Assembly (NCBI RefSeq): GCF_021390395.1
Contig: NZ_JAJUWT010000031.1
Coordinates: forward strand, 31,712-95,711
Source: Saccharothrix sp. S26
GTDB taxonomy: Bacteria > Actinomycetota > Actinomycetes > Mycobacteriales > Pseudonocardiaceae
DNA length: 64,000 nucleotides
Reading direction: 5' to 3'
In this document: positions 47,365 to 60,100 of the stretch, in pieces
Position numbering within the stretch: position 1 is the stretch's first letter
Layout of the letters: every line of letters begins with the position of its first letter
Notes under the pieces: model-generated
The model's database searches: none
Seen by the model: the letters and a program-made list of their open reading frames with translations, nothing else
Told to the model about the DNA's origin: nothing
Program-made: the position numbers and the translations under genes

Positions 47365-48375
47365 GTGGCGGAAGACGCTGGGGCCGAGTCGAAGCTCGAT
47401 CGGGTGCGCCGGGAACGGCCGTGGCTGGATCACCTGTTCCGCGCGGCCCAGCGGTACAGCGAGCAGTACGGGGCGCACTACGCGGCGGCGGTGACGTACT
47501 TCAGCGTGCTGTCGCTGGTGCCCATGTTGATGATCGGCTTCGCCGTGGCCGGTTTCGTGCTGGCCTCGCAGCCCGAGCTGCTGGGCGAGCTGCGGACGTC
47601 CATCACCGAGGCCGTGCCGGGCGCGTTGGGCGACACCATCAACGAGGTGGTGCAGGAGGCCATCAAGTCCAAGGGCACGGTCGGCGTGCTCGGCCTGCTC
47701 ACCGCCGCCTACTCCGGCCTGGGGTGGATGAGCAACCTGCGTGACGCGTTGACCGCGCAGTGGGGCCACGCCAAGCAGGACCTGCCGTTCTTCAAGACGG
47801 TGTTGAAGGACTTCCTGGCGCTGGTCAGCCTGGGTGCGGCGCTGGTGGTGTCGTTCGGCCTGACCGCGGCGGGCAGCGGGCTGGCGGAGCTGGTGCTGCG
47901 GTGGGTCGGGCTGGACGGCGTCGGCTGGGCCGAGGCGATGCTCAAGATCGGCACGATCGTGCTGGGCCTGGTGGCGAACTGGCTGGTGTTCCTGTGGGTG
48001 CTGGCCAAGCTGCCGCGCAAGCCGTTCAGCCTGCGCAGCGCGGCCAAGGGCGCGGCCGCCGCGGCGATCGTGTTCGAGGTGCTCAAGCAGGGCGGGACGC
48101 TCTACCTGAGCACCGTCACGTCGTCACCGGCCGGCGCGGCGTTCGGCCCGATCATCGGTGTGCTGTTCTTCGCCAACCTGGTGGCCCAGTCGCTGCTGTT
48201 CATCACCGCCTGGACGGCCACCGCGCGGGAGAACCTGCTGCGCGACCCACCCACCCCGCCGCCACCCGCCGTGATCCGGCCGGTGGTGGAGGTGCGCCAG
48301 GGCCCCAGCCCCCGCGCCGCCGTGGGCCTGGTCGGCGCGGGACTGCTGCTGGGCGCGCTGTTCCGACGTCGGTGA
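47365..48375 (+). CDS. yhjD: YhjD/YihY/BrkB-family inner membrane protein
   Basis: A 336-residue membrane protein with about six hydrophobic segments. The family pattern is AAVTYFSVLSLVPMLMIGFA near the N-terminus and GLGWMSNLRDALTAQWGHAK in the middle. YihY/BrkB proteins are envelope proteins of uncertain function; YhjD was proposed as a lipid or LPS-related transporter in E. coli. It follows trpS on the same strand and is convergent with the next two small genes. Confidence 0.82.
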   Translation: MAEDAGAESKLDRVRRERPWLDHLFRAAQRYSEQYGAHYAAAVTYFSVLSLVPMLMIGFAVAGFVLASQPELLGELRTSITEAVPGALGDTINEVVQEAIKSKGTVGVLGLLTAAYSGLGWMSNLRDALTAQWGHAKQDLPFFKTVLKDFLALVSLGAALVVSFGLTAAGSGLAELVLRWVGLDGVGWAEAMLKIGTIVLGLVANWLVFLWVLAKLPRKPFSLRSAAKGAAAAAIVFEVLKQGGTLYLSTVTSSPAGAAFGPIIGVLFFANLVAQSLLFITAWTATARENLLRDPPTPPPPAVIRPVVEVRQGPSPRAAVGLVGAGLLLGALFRRR

Positions 48376-48379
48376 CGGC

Positions 48380-48724
48380 TCAGGTCCAGAAGACGGCGAT
48401 GCCGACGTTCAGCACGACCAGGCCGCCCAGGACCGGCGCGAGCCAGGCGGCGGGCCTCTTCTTCAGGTTGACCGCCACCAGGGCCGCGATCACGACCAGG
48501 ACCAGCAGCTTCACGCCGATCTTGATGTCGTTGTAGTCCTGGTCGGTCAGCGGTGCGAGGCCCATCAGCGCCACACCGGTGAGCAGCTGCAACGCGGCAC
48601 CGTGCAGCCAGCCCTTGTTCAGCGGGGCGTCCGAGCCCGCCCGGCGCTGGACGAAGAACATCGCGATCAGCATGCCCATGCCGAGCAGGTGCAGGAACAC
48701 CAGCAGTAGGCGCACGAACTCCAC
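48380..48724 (-). CDS. small conserved membrane protein
   Basis: A 114-residue protein with four hydrophobic helices (VRLLLVFLHLLGMGMLIAMF ... LAPVLGGLVVLNVGIAVF). Conserved His and Trp residues (LNKGWLHGAALQLL) recall small DoxX- or CopD-like membrane proteins, but I assign no function. GGAGG precedes GTG 48724 by 7 nt. Same strand as the SCO4848-like gene 27 bp upstream. Confidence 0.65.
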   Translation of the reverse strand: MEFVRLLLVFLHLLGMGMLIAMFFVQRRAGSDAPLNKGWLHGAALQLLTGVALMGLAPLTDQDYNDIKIGVKLLVLVVIAALVAVNLKKRPAAWLAPVLGGLVVLNVGIAVFWT

Positions 48725-48751
48725 GGCGGAGCCTCCAGGTGTGGTGGGTTG

Positions 48752-48988
48752 TCAGTCGGACTCGGCGCGCCCGGCCGCACGCAGCCCGCGCACGCCCAAC
48801 ACGCCGATGATCGTGCCGAACGTGAGCGACACGACCACGAGCAGCAGGTGGACGGTGAAGAACGCGGTCGGGCCGCCGTCCCACGAGCGGGGGTCCTTCC
48901 AGATGTTGCGCAGGAAGGTCGGCCAGATCACCCAGGACCACACCCCGAAGGCAAGCAGGAAGACGGACATGCCGCGGGAGAGCTTCAC
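48752..48988 (-). CDS. SCO4848-family membrane protein
   Basis: A 78-residue protein with two membrane segments and the conserved phrase FGVWSWVIWPTFLRNIWKDP, then PTAFFTVHLLLVVVSLTFGT. This matches the small actinobacterial SCO4848 family, whose role is unknown and which is usually found near the D,D-carboxypeptidase and sdh genes as here. First gene of a two-gene minus-strand unit divergent from the carboxypeptidase. Confidence 0.75.
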   Translation of the reverse strand: MKLSRGMSVFLLAFGVWSWVIWPTFLRNIWKDPRSWDGGPTAFFTVHLLLVVVSLTFGTIIGVLGVRGLRAAGRAESD

Positions 48989-49048
48989 CAGAGCAGTATC
49001 GGACGTGGCGGGTGCAGGTCACTCATCCGGGGTGGCTAGCCTGGTCGG

Positions 49049-50329
49049 GTGCGTTCCTCCGCGTTCCGACGGCCCGTTGCCCTGGTCCTGGCTGCTTGCG
49101 CGCTGATGGCCGGCGCGTCGATCGTGGCCGCACCGCTCGCGGCGGCCCAGCCGGCCTGCGAGAACAAGGTGTCGCCGCCCCCGCCGGTCGACACGTCCGA
49201 ACAGGTGGCGCCGGGTGAGAAGCCCCCTCCGCCGATCGAAGTACCCGAGAGCCCGATCGGGGGACAGCGCCTCGGTGAGTGCGGCCTCGTGCTGCCGCCG
49301 AACGCGCCCGTGCCGCCGGACGGCATCACCGCCCAGAGCTGGCTGCTGGCCGACCTGGGCAGCGGCGCGGTGCTCGCGGCCCTCGACCCGCACGGCAGGC
49401 AGCGGCCCGCGTCGGTGATCAAGGTGCTGCTGGCGATGGTCGTGGCCAAGGAGCTCCCGCCCAACGCCACGGTGGTGGCGACGCCCGAAGACCTGGCGCA
49501 GGAGTGCACGTGCGTCGGGCTGCGCAACGGGGGCGAGTACACCGTCGAGCAGATGCTCCAGGCGCTGGTGATGGCGTCGGGCAACGACGTGGCGCACGCG
49601 CTGGCGCGCCGGCTGGGCGGCGTGCCGTCCGCGATCCGGAAGATGAACGCGCTGGCCGCCGAGCTGGGCGCGCTGGACACGCGGGCCGTGACGCCGTCCG
49701 GGCTGGACGCGCCGGGCACGTCGACGTCGGCCTACGACGTGGCGTTGATCTTCCGTGAGGCGATGAAGTACCCGGACTTCGTCAAGGCCGTGATGAAGCA
49801 GCGGATCGACTTCCCGGCGGCCAACGGCAACGGGACCGTGCCGGTGGTCAACGACAACCGGCTGCTGGCCACGTACGAGGGGGCGTTGGGCGGCAAGTCG
49901 GGGTTCACCGACGACGCGCAGCACACCTACGTCGGCGCGGCCGAGCGCAACGGCAAGCGGCTCGTCGTCGTGCTGCTGAGGGGCCAGCAGCAGCCGACCC
50001 GGATGACCGACCAGGCCGCCCGCCTGCTCGACTACGGCTTCGCCCTGGAACCGGCCGCGGCGAGCAACCCGGTCGGCCGGCTGGTCGAGGGCGCGCCGCA
50101 GGCGAAGAAGAAGACCACCGAGCCGAAGCCGACGCCGACCAGCGCGGGTGTGGGCGAGGTCGCCAACACCACGCCGCAGGCCTCCGAGCCGTCGGCCATG
50201 CAGACGGCGTTCGGCAACGTGGGCGGCCCGATCACCGCCGTGGCCGGCCTGGGCCTGGTCCTGGGCCTGCTGATGTACCTGCGCAACCGCCGCGCCAAAG
50301 CCGCCCGCGCCGCCCGCCAACAACCCTGA
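49049..50329 (+). CDS. D-alanyl-D-alanine carboxypeptidase (S11)
   Basis: A 426-residue penicillin-binding protein of the DacC/PBP5 type that trims peptidoglycan pentapeptides outside the membrane. The N-terminus is a signal peptide ending near AAAQPA. Catalytic motifs are S-x-x-K in RPASVIKVLLAM, S-x-N in VMASGNDVAHAL and K-S-G in GGKSGFTDDAQ. A C-terminal membrane anchor (TAVAGLGLVLGLLMYLRNRR) holds it to the membrane. GTG 49049 has no ribosome site and may be leaderless. Confidence 0.92.
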   Translation: MRSSAFRRPVALVLAACALMAGASIVAAPLAAAQPACENKVSPPPPVDTSEQVAPGEKPPPPIEVPESPIGGQRLGECGLVLPPNAPVPPDGITAQSWLLADLGSGAVLAALDPHGRQRPASVIKVLLAMVVAKELPPNATVVATPEDLAQECTCVGLRNGGEYTVEQMLQALVMASGNDVAHALARRLGGVPSAIRKMNALAAELGALDTRAVTPSGLDAPGTSTSAYDVALIFREAMKYPDFVKAVMKQRIDFPAANGNGTVPVVNDNRLLATYEGALGGKSGFTDDAQHTYVGAAERNGKRLVVVLLRGQQQPTRMTDQAARLLDYGFALEPAAASNPVGRLVEGAPQAKKKTTEPKPTPTSAGVGEVANTTPQASEPSAMQTAFGNVGGPITAVAGLGLVLGLLMYLRNRRAKAARAARQQP

Positions 50330-50332
50330 CCC

Positions 50333-50476
50333 CGCGAGAGTCCTACGCTCACACCGCGAGAGTCCTACGTTCAAGACCCCCGAATTCAACGCTCACGACG
50401 AACGGCACTGCTCTGAGCGTTGAACTCGGGGGTTCTGAACGTAGGACTCTCGCGTCTTGAACGTAGGACTCTCGCG
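50333..50476. repeat. 144-bp nested inverted repeat / bidirectional terminator-like element
   Basis: Two 41-bp arms, 50355-50395 and 50414-50454, are inverted copies with three mismatches around an 18-nt loop. A further copy of the outer sequence, CGCGAGAGTCCTACG, flanks the left arm at 50333 and its complement flanks the right arm at 50457-50476, so the 15-20 bp end sequence occurs four times. It fills the gap between the convergent carboxypeptidase and sdhB genes. The regular structure suggests a dispersed intergenic repeat or MITE-like element that now serves as a terminator. Confidence 0.75.
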
Positions 50477-50481
50477 GGGGG

Positions 50482-51263
50482 TTAGACGCGCTTGAAGAGG
50501 AGGGCGCGCTTGACTTCCTGGATCGCCTTGGTCACCTGGATGCCGCGCGGGCAGGCGTCGGTGCAGTTGAAGGTCGTGCGGCAGCGCCACACGCCGTCCA
50601 CGTCGTTCAGGATGTCCAGCCGCTCCTCGGCACCCTCGTCACGGCTGTCGAAGATGAACCGGTGGGCGTTCACGATCGCCGCCGGGCCGAAGTAGGAGCC
50701 CTCGGTCCAGTACACCGGGCACGACGTGGTGCACGCGGCGCACAGGATGCACTTGGTGGTGTCGTCGAACCGCTCGCGGTCGGCGATGGACTGGATCCGC
50801 TCGCGCGTCGGCTCGTTGCCGTACGTGATGAGGTACGGCTTGACCGCCTTGAACGCCTCGAAGAACGGCTCCATGTCGACCAGCAGGTCCTTGTGGACCG
50901 GCAGGCCCTTGATGGGCTCGATGGTGATCGTGGTCGGCTTGCCACCGGACGCCAGCAGGTCCTTCAGCAGCACCTTGCACGCCAGCCGGTTCACGCCGTT
51001 GATGCGCATGGCGTCCGAGCCGCAGATGCCGTGGGCGCACGACCGGCGGAACGTCAGCGTCCCGTCGATGTACCACTTCACGTAGTGCAGCAGGTTCAGC
51101 ACCCGGTCCGACGGCAGGGCCGGGATCTCGAACGAGTCCCAGCGCGGCTCGTCGTCGAACTCCGGGTTGAACCGGCGCACCTTCAGGGTGACGGTGATCG
51201 CGCCGTCCGGCACGGGGGGCTGGTTCCCGCGCGAGCCGGTGGACACTTCAGCGGTAGCGGTCA

Positions 51264-51264
<1 letters not shown>
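50482..51264 (-). CDS. sdhB: succinate dehydrogenase iron-sulfur subunit
   Basis: A 260-residue electron-transfer subunit of complex II. The [2Fe-2S] ligands are in SCAHGICGSDAMRINGVNRL followed by AC; the [4Fe-4S] and [3Fe-4S] ligands are in CILCAACTTSCP and CRTTFNCTDACP. The long N-terminal extension up to TVTLKVRRFNP is usual in actinobacteria. ATG 51264 overlaps the sdhA stop as TGATG. It is the last gene of sdhCDAB. Confidence 0.95.
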
Positions 51265-53015
<1,751 letters not shown>

Positions 53016-53040
53016 GGCTGTGAGCACTCCCCGCAGCGGG

Positions 53041-53454
53041 TCAGTCGGTGATGTTCGGGTCGAAGGTGAAGATCACGTACGTGCCGAGGGCGATGATCAG
53101 CACCATCGAGACGTACAGCAGCACCTTGAGCCAGAACCGGGTCGCGTCCTTGCGGGCGTAGTCGTTGATCACGGTGCGCAGGCCGTTGCCGCCGTGGATC
53201 TGGGCCAGCCACAGCATCGCCAGGTCCCAGAACTGCCAGAACGGCGAGGCCCACCGGCCCGCGACGAAACCGAAGTTGATGCGGTGCACGCCGCCGTCGA
53301 GGATGTTCATGATGAACAGGTGCCCGAGCACCAGCACGACCAGCGCGACGCCCGAGATGCGCATGAACAGCCAGCTGTAGAGCTCGAAGTTGCTGCGGCG
53401 GGCGGCGGGGCGGCGCGGGGAGCGCGGCTTGTCCAGGGTCAGGGATTCGCTCAT
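53041..53454 (-). CDS. sdhD: succinate dehydrogenase membrane anchor subunit
   Basis: A 137-residue hydrophobic subunit with three membrane segments and a heme-ligand candidate His in VLGHLFIMNI; the loop GGNGLRTVINDY is typical of the family. It begins 2 nt after the sdhC stop. Confidence 0.9.
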   Translation of the reverse strand: MSESLTLDKPRSPRRPAARRSNFELYSWLFMRISGVALVVLVLGHLFIMNILDGGVHRINFGFVAGRWASPFWQFWDLAMLWLAQIHGGNGLRTVINDYARKDATRFWLKVLLYVSMVLIIALGTYVIFTFDPNITD

Positions 53455-53456
53455 GA

Positions 53457-53882
53457 TCAGTGACCCCCACCGAGCAGGTCGGTAACCGTGCGGACCAGCA
53501 TGTAGTAGGTGCCGGGGATCATCACCAGCACCCAGACGACGAGCACCGCCCACAGCATCTGCTTCTGGTAGCGCGCGCCCTTCTCCCAGAAGTCGACGAG
53601 CATCACGCGGATGCCGTTGAGCGCGTGGTAGAGGACCGCGCCGACCAGGCCGACCTCGAACAGGTTGACGACCGGGTTCTTGTAGGTCTCGATGACCTTG
53701 TCGTACGCGTCCGGCGACACCCGCACCAGCGCGGTGTCCAGGACGTGCGCGAACAGGAAGAAGAACGTCAACACACCGGTGATGCGGTGGGCGACCCAGG
53801 ACCACATCCCCAGGTCGCCGCGGTAGAGCGTTCCGCCCCCTTTAGAGGTGCCCGCCCGCTCGGGTGCGGTGGTGCCGGCCAT
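53457..53882 (-). CDS. sdhC: succinate dehydrogenase cytochrome b556 subunit
   Basis: A 141-residue three-helix subunit with the family motif WSWVAHRITGVLTFFFLFAH, His ligands near AHVLDT and in LYHALNGIRVM. ATG 53882 lies 9 nt after GGAGG and is preferred to the TTG two codons earlier. First gene of the sdhCDAB operon; its promoter must lie in 53883-54060, between it and the terminator of the giant gene. Confidence 0.9.
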   Translation of the reverse strand: MAGTTAPERAGTSKGGGTLYRGDLGMWSWVAHRITGVLTFFFLFAHVLDTALVRVSPDAYDKVIETYKNPVVNLFEVGLVGAVLYHALNGIRVMLVDFWEKGARYQKQMLWAVLVVWVLVMIPGTYYMLVRTVTDLLGGGH

Positions 53883-54063
53883 GCGCAACGGCCTCCAGCG
53901 TCAGTGGTGGACTGGTCTCCGGTACGTGCGTACGCGGACCTTGACCCTCGGATGCTAGACCCGCTCGAGCCACCCGACCCAACAGCCCGACCCGTCTGTG
54001 AGCGACGAGACACCACCTGGTCACTGGATCGATTCCCCTCACCGTCGGGGATCTCCGGCTGTG

Positions 54064-54097
54064 CGGTGCCGATCACCCCGACAGGTGATCGGCACCG
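54064..54097 (-). terminator. strong hairpin after the giant gene
   Basis: CGGTGCCGATCACC (54064-54077) pairs perfectly with GGTGATCGGCACCG (54084-54097) across a 6-nt loop, starting 24 bp after the stop of the giant minus-strand gene. It separates that gene from the sdh promoter region. Confidence 0.8.
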
Positions 54098-54120
54098 TCC
54101 ACTGGGGACCACGCCGCAGG

Positions 54121-57100
54121 TCAGCGCGCCCGGTAGGTGGCCACCCCGCGCACCACGGCCAGGTCGACGTGCACCTCCGGCTGGACCGGACCGGTGAACG
54201 GCGGCAGCCGCAGCGGTTGGGGCACGCCGGGCAGGTGGATGACCAGGTTCACCCCCAGGCGGGTGGCGATGAGCCGTCCGGCGAGGTCGCGGGCGTTGCC
54301 CGCCCGGGCGTTCTCCGCCGGGTCCTGGAGCGACCAGTTCAGGTTCTCCACCAGCGCGCCGTACAGGTGGGTCTTGCGCATCGGGTGGGACGCGGTGAAG
54401 TCGGCCACCTGCTCGGGGATGGCGGTGGCGGAGTTCACCACTTCGTGTCGCAGGTGCGCCGGTGGGACGTTGACGACCTGTGCGACCGCCGCGTACAGGC
54501 CGCCGGGCGCGGGTGGTGGCGCGGAGGGCAGCAGGTCGTTCGCGGTGAAGTGGAGGTGCTTCAGGGCCTCGTTGACGAGGTGGGGAGGCACCGGCGCGGG
54601 CACGGGGGTCGGGGGTGGCGACGCGAGGTGAGTGTTCGGAGTGGACGGTGCGCCGACCGTCGCGCGCGGGTCGGGCGTCGGCGGGGTGGGTGCGGCGGTC
54701 GGCGTGGTGGCCGGTGCCGTCGGCAGCGGGGACGCGGGTGCCGGCACGGTGGGCGGTGCGGGTGCCGGGGTGGTGTCGGTGTCGGCCGGTGGTGGGAGTG
54801 GTGGTGCCGGTCGCGTGCTTGGGCCGGGTTGGGTGCCGTTCGAGGTGGAAGCGTCGGCCGTCGAGGTGGTGGTGCCGGGGTCGGTCGGTGGGTGGTCGCC
54901 GGGTGGGGGCGGCGTCGGGCGGTTGAAGTCGGCGATCCGCTGGTCGACCACCGTGCGGGCGTTCCACCAGGCGCGTTGGCGCTCGTCGGCCGTGGCGCGG
55001 CGGTTCTCCAGCTCGACCTCGGCGGCGGTGATCTGGGCTTCCAGGTCCGCGATGGCCTGCTCGACCCGCTGGTGCTCCTGCTGCGCGGCCTGGCGGGCGT
55101 CCTCCGCGCGTCGAGCGGCTTCACGGCCGCCGCCCAGCGCGGTGTCGGCGGTCTCCAGGTCGCCCTGGGCGGTGTCGAGGTGGCCCTCGGCCACGCCGAG
55201 GTCGCTGCGAGCCTGACCGGCGGCGCGCCCGGCCTCGTCCGCCTTCCCCCGCGCGTCGGCCTGCTTCCCGACGGCCTCGGCGTTCGCGGCCCGCGCGTCG
55301 TTCGCGACGCCGACCGCCGTGTCGACCTCGGCCTCACGGGCGTCACGCGTGGCGCGGGCGTCGTCCACCGCGCCGACCAGGCCCTTGGCCGTCGGGTCGT
55401 CGGCGATCGAGGTGTTCCCGGGCAGCGCGTCGAGGTGCTGGTCGAGGTCGTGCTGGGCCAGGTCCAGCGCGGCCTGCGCCTCGTCCAGCCTGGCCTGGGC
55501 CGCCTCGACCTGCGCGTTCGCCGTCGCCAGGTCACGCGCGGTCGCCCGCACGTCGGCGTCGGCGTCGCCCAGGGCGTCCCGTGCGGCCTGGTGGGCGGCA
55601 TCCAGGGTCGCGACCCGCGCCCGCAGCGTCCCCACCTCGGTGCTCGCGTCGTCCCGCGCGGTCCGCGCGTCCCGGACGGCCCGCTCCAGGTCGGGCACCC
55701 GGCCCGCCTGCGCGAGCTGGTCGCCGATGGCCGTGTTGTGCCGCGTCTGCGACTCGGTCAGGTCCCGCTGGAGCAGGGCGACCTCGGCGGCCACCCGGTT
55801 GATCACGGCCTGCGCGTCGTGCCGGGCGCGGTCCACCTCCAGCTCCGCGTCGCGCCACGCCTTCGCGGTGTCCTTGACCGCGGTCTGCGCGTCGTGCAGC
55901 TCGACGCCCAGGTCACGGCCCAGCACCACCTCGGCCTCCGGCGACGGCATCCGCACCGACGCCGAGCCCGGCACCCGCAGGTCCACCACACCGGTCTTGC
56001 CGCCGATCGTGGCGACCACGCGGTACTCCACGTCGAAGTCGACCAGCCCGGTGCGGCCCTGCGGCTTGAGGTTGTTGACCTTGTTGTTCGTCGCGCCGCC
56101 GGACAGCGCCTCGGCGTCCTCGGCGGCGTGCCGGGTCTCGACGCCGCCCGTGGTGAAACCGGCCGTGTCCTTGGGATCCTGGCCGCGCTCGACCGAGGCG
56201 CTGCCGGTCGCCCAGCCCGCCGACACGTCGCCGGTCTCGCTGTGCTTGGCCTCCCCGGAGGTCGTGGTGACCGACGACTTCGGGTTCTCCAGGTTCACGC
56301 CGTCGCTCAGCCCGCCCAGCCGCGGGTTGACCAGCTTCGCGTACACCTTCACGTCGGCGTGCTGCCCGAACGCGAGAGCCGCCTCGTGCAGGCCCGGCAC
56401 GTCCAGCGGGCCGTCGAGCATCCCCGGCAGGCTCGGCTGGAGGTTCTCCGAGCTGAGCGTGGCCAGCAGCGTGTTCAGCGGGCCGGTGCCCTTGCCGGTG
56501 ATGCCCTTGTTCGCGCCCGCCGCGGTCAGCGCCTGGACCGCCGCGGCACGCAGGTCGCGCGCGCCGCGCAGGTTCTCCACCGACGCCTTCGCGGGCAGCG
56601 TCGCCGGCGACCCGGCGCGCTGCCAGGCCGCCGCGGCCTCCGGCGTGCCCTGCGCGGCGGGCCGCGCGGTCGTGGTCGCCGAGTAGCCCGCCGGCGGGGT
56701 GGCGGACGGCGTGGACACCTTCTGGTTGTCACCGTGCAGCCGCACGCCGATGTCCTGCGGTCGGCCGGTGGCCCGGGCGACGACCTGGTCGCCCTTCTCC
56801 ACCACCAGCTCGAACTCGATGGGCACGGTGTACTTCGCCGCCGGGCCGCCACCCGCGCGCAGGTGGCCGAACTGCTCCGTCGTCGCCTTGGTGATCGTGC
56901 TGCTGTGCTGCTGCCCGACGTTGGCCGCGGCGATGACGCCCACGCCGCCGCTGACGTTGGGGTTCGCGCTGCCCGGCTGGGCCAGGCCCGGCGACTTCAG
57001 GCCGACGCCCCAGCCGGTGGCCCTGCCCTGCCCGCCGGTCACCTTCCGGGCCCCGGCGATGGTGTGCTCCATGTCGACGCCGTCGTTCACGACGCCCTCG

Positions 57101-60100
57101 AACCGCGGCGTGTCCGTGATCCGCGCCTTGAGCGTGACCTGGTAGGTGTCCTTGCCGAACGTGCCGGGGTGGTGCAGCAGCAACGGCACGCCGCCGTCCA
57201 GCGCGCTGTCGATCATCGCCTTGGCGCTCGTCGGCGAGGTGAAGTCGACCAGCCGCTGGAAGTTGTTCATCGAGTCCTTGAGCACCGAGTCCGGCACCAG
57301 GTCGCTCTTGAACCGGCCGCCCGTCTCCGCGTTGACGTCCTTGATCAGGCCCGAGACCAGGCCGGACAGGTCCGGCGCGGTGTCCAGCGTGCTCAGGCCG
57401 AGCGAACTGGGGTGGTCCGGGGTGAGGGTGGCGGGCGGGGCCATCGTGCCGAACGCGGGCGGCGGCGTCTTCGGCTGCACCTTGGGCAGCACGCCCAGCT
57501 CGCGCGCCACGTCCTCGCTGACCCGCACGAACACGCCGCCGGGCAGGGTGACCTTCGCGCCCTCCACGCGGGGCGTGCCGCCGTACACGGCGTTGCCCGA
57601 CCGGCTCTCGCCGACCACGGTGACGTCCGCGTCGAGCTGGATCAGCACGGTCCGCGCGTTGTTGGGGGTGACGAAGTTGCGGTCGACGCTGCCGCTGACC
57701 TCGGTCGCGCTGGTCTTCGACGACGAGTACGGCGTGTACTTGCCCGCCACGGCCACACCGCCCGAGCCGGACGCGGGCTTGGGCTGGCCCGCGGGCGGCG
57801 GTGTCACGTTCGGCTTGACCGGCACGTTCACGCCGGCGGTGAAGTCGACGGTGTGGCTGCTGGTCTTCGCGTCACCGGCCTTGTAGCCGCCGGTGCTCGC
57901 GTTCTCGGTGCCGGTGTTGTCGGAGATCGACACCAGCTTCGGGTTGCCCAGCTCGATCGCCATGCCGATCGCGCCGGAGCGGTCGGTGACCCGTCGGCCG
58001 TACTTGAGGCCGGTCTCCTGCATGCCGGTCTCGGTCAGCTTGCGCAGGTTGGCCTTGATGCTCTCCGGGCTGAACAGCTTGTCGATCTGGTTGCGCGCCT
58101 CGGTGCCGGGCACGGTCAGCGACGAGTCGCCCTTCGCGGCCCGGTTGAGCGCCTCGATGGCCTGGTCGCGCACCGCCTCGGTGTTGACCACCGCCTCGAC
58201 GTGCAGGAAGTTCGGCGCGGCGGGCCGCGGCACGGGCGGGTTGAGCAGGTCCTTGATCGTCGGCGGGGTGTCCAGCCTGGTCGCGACCGGGTCACCGGGT
58301 CGGAAGCCGGACGGGTCGTGGTCCAGCGAGGAGCTGTCCGCGACCCACAGGTGCACCGGGCCCGCGATCCGGTCCAGGCTCACCACGCCGGGCGGGTTGG
58401 GGCCGCCGGTCCGGGCGACGACCTTCGGCTCGGGCACCTCCAGGAACGGCGAGCCCGGCGTCACCCGCTTGACCCACGCCCGGTTGCGGCTGAACGTGGT
58501 GACCTCGACGTAGAACTCCAGGTCCTGCTGGAACACCTGGGCGTCCGGGCTGCCGACGTTGAGCCCGGTGCTGGTCACCGTGGGCCCGCCGGTGTTCTTC
58601 GCGCCCCACGCGTAGGTGTACTTCGCGCCGAACTGCGGCGTCGGGGTGAGCGAGGCGGCACCCGTCTTGACCGGGAACACCGCCTTGCCCTCGATGCCGA
58701 TGTTGACCGACTTCTGCGTGGCGGTGGTGCTGTCCAGCTTCGGCGCGGTGTTCGCCGAGCCGCGCACGTTGCGCGCGTCGGCCTGGCCGAGGTGGGTCGT
58801 GCCGACCGGTCGGGCGCGCACGGTGATGTTGACGTAGTCGTTGGTGCTCAGGCCGCGCTTCTTGAGCTGCACCTGCACGCCGGGGCCGAGCAGGCTGTCC
58901 ATCTTGGTCTTCAGCGCGGTCGGCGACAGCTCCGCGTCGAGCTTGCGCTGGTTGGCCATGGCCTCCGCGACGTCGGCCAGGGACTGGCCCTTGCGCGGGC
59001 CCGTGGTGGCGTCGTTCCAGCCCGGCAGGAACTTCTTGAAGCCGGGCAGGTCCCGCAACGTGGCCTGGACCTGCGACTGCACCTGCGCGCCCGGGCCGAA
59101 CTCGCCGACCTTGACGTTGCCCGCCGCCAAGTCCGCGGCCAGGTAGGGGGGCAGGAACTTGGGGGTGGTGGTGGGCCTGGTCAACCCGGCCGGACCGCCC
59201 GGCGGCACGGGCAGGTTCACCGACGCGGCCTCGGGCAGGCCGACCCGCAGGTAGGTGGTGACCGGCATGACGACGTCCGCGCCGTTGGGCGTGCGGATGT
59301 GCACGTTCGCGGTCACCTTGTAGAGGCCGGTGTCGCCCTTGAGCTGGATGCCGGTGCGGGTGCTGGAAGTGGTGCCCGCGTTCGAAGACTCCGCGGTGCG
59401 GGTCGAGTAGCCGCCGGTGACGCCCGCACCGCCGCCGATCACGTTCGGCAGGCCCGCACCGCCGCCGACGCCGGCGGTGGCGTCGAAGCCGGTCTTGGTG
59501 GTGGCGGTGACCGAGCTGCCGGTGGCCTGGGACTCGTGCAGCCGCAGCTGGGCGGCGTCGGTGGTGCCGACGAGTTCGGCGGTCAGCAGGGTCGCCTTCA
59601 TCTGCACGGCGTTGGCCTTGCTGCCGTGCGGGCTGATCAGGTCCGGCGAGGTCACCCAGCCGCCGAGCATCGCGCCCAGGTTGTCGCGGACCGTGGTGGG
59701 GTTGAGGAAGTCGCGCAAGGCGGTGCGGCCGGGCGCGCCGATCTTGGTGATCGACGGGTGCATCTTCGCGGCCACGGCGGTGAACGCCGCCTGCGCGTCG
59801 AAGTCGGTGACCGCTTCGGGCGTCGGGTGCTCCAGCTTGTCGCCCCAACCCGCGGGCAGCGGCACGGCCGGTCGGGCGTTGCCGGAGTCGGCGATCGTGC
59901 CCAGGTCGTTCGGCACGGCGAGGGTGACGCCGCCGTTGACCGCCTGGGGCGGGCGGGCGGTGCCGTTGGCGGCGGTCAGCCGGACCTCGAAGGAGACAGG
60001 GACGTCGACGGTGGTCGAGCTCTCGCCGCCGCGGATGATCCGCTGGTCCACCGTGCCGGAGGACGTGTTCAGCGTGGTGGCGGGCGTGGCCAGCTGCGCC

